DNA of 64,000 nucleotides from Virgibacillus halotolerans (GTDB lineage: Bacteria > Bacillota > Bacilli > Bacillales > Amphibacillaceae), in the NCBI RefSeq assembly GCF_016908515.1, contig NZ_JAFBEA010000002.1, positions 455,705 through 519,704 of the forward strand. The letters run 5' to 3'. The notes beneath the pieces are model-generated. The model did no database searches and was not told where the DNA came from. It saw nothing but the letters and a program-made list of their open reading frames with translations. The translations under genes and the position numbers were made by a program. How positions within the stretch are numbered: position 1 is the first letter of the stretch; each line of letters opens with the position of its first letter. This document shows, piece after piece, positions 63,907 through 64,000 of the stretch.

Positions 63907-64000
63907 TGAACTGCCCCCTGTCAAGTAGACAGTGGAAATAATAAAATAATTTAGGCGGCCATAGTCCTATATTCTATAGGGCTGTGGCCATTTAATTTGT
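63907..64000 (-). mobile_element. Terminal part of an IS3-family insertion sequence
   Basis: The sequence from TGAACTGCCCCC (63907) looks like an IS3-type end (TG...), and just inside it the minus strand codes for the C-terminus of an IS3-family transposase. The rest of the element runs beyond the window. The exact boundary and target duplication cannot be fixed from one end. Confidence 0.7.
63951..64000 (-). CDS. IS3-family transposase, C-terminal fragment (window edge)
   Basis: On the minus strand the frame ends KLNGHSPIEYRTMAA and a TAA at 63953-63951. This matches the L-x-G-x-SP-x-EYR ending of IS150-type ORFB integrases, in which this tail follows the DDE domain. Only 15 or so residues are visible, so it cannot be told whether the gene is intact. 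Confidence 0.75.
   Translation of the reverse strand, partial: KLNGHSPIEYRTMAA

Overview
The window comes from a low-GC, spore-forming Gram-positive bacterium of the Bacillaceae, most like the halotolerant Oceanobacillus/Virgibacillus/Lentibacillus group. Evidence: strong AGGAGG-type ribosome sites with frequent TTG/GTG starts, sporulation genes (prkA, yhbH, spoVR, an alpha/beta-type SASP), CcpA cre-like sites, a preQ1-I riboswitch before queCDE, and intergenic palindromic repeats of a kind seen in Bacillaceae. The genus is an inference from gene content and style. The window is chromosomal and almost wholly metabolic. No prophage, CRISPR array, tRNA or rRNA was seen.

Layout. 1-1307: 3' part of a penicillin-acylase-family gene. 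1388-8989: one operon under a LacI-type regulator joining 2-keto-3-deoxygluconate (KDG) use (TRAP transporter, kdgK, kdgA) to a ribulose-monophosphate/formaldehyde module (hxlB, hxlA, rpiA). 9079-9801: GntR/UTRA regulator. 9879-15391: taurine dissimilation set (ald, tpa-like aminotransferase, LysR regulator, xsc). 15392-16640: gene-free stretch with a 223-bp MITE-like insertion, flanked by a 9-bp target duplication, inside a palindromic repeat. 16646-19369: APC permease and Gfo/Idh/MocA oxidoreductase. 19906-23767: preQ1 riboswitch, queCDE, ykvR, sigL. 23896-26577: aldo/keto reductase, MBL hydrolase, methyltransferase. 26748-30355: amino-acid ABC transporter with an embedded lysine-dehydrogenase-like gene. 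30399-31039: DUF2188 protein and ferredoxin. 31116-36939: sialic acid cluster (transporter and nanA diverging from two tandem FadR-type regulators, nanK, nanE). 37031-41563: acyl-CoA synthetase, manA, second APC permease. 41798-42478: cutC. 42585-42969: two palindromic repeats. 43197-49281: PrkA-YhbH-SpoVR group with a sirtuin and an unknown gene between. 49396-50741: formaldehyde-dehydrogenase-type zinc enzyme with a cre site. 50801-55477: glpFK with a leader terminator, then dhaKLM. 55484-58746: YitT protein, SASP, BASS transporter, HAD hydrolase. 58806-59061: GC-rich hairpins and another repeat. 59179-63886: serA with a class V aminotransferase, and ilvD. 63907-64000: end of an IS3-family element.

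How it works together. Several peripheral routes (KDG, taurine, sialic acid, glycerol/dihydroxyacetone, probably lysine) feed pyruvate, triose phosphate, acetyl phosphate or fructose-6-phosphate. Perfect cre-like sites before an APC permease, sigL and the formaldehyde-dehydrogenase-type gene, and a one-mismatch site at glpF, suggest carbon catabolite control. The most distinctive feature is the KDG/formaldehyde composite operon. The mobile features of most interest are the nested palindromic element near 16 kb and a 44-bp relative near 27.6 kb.
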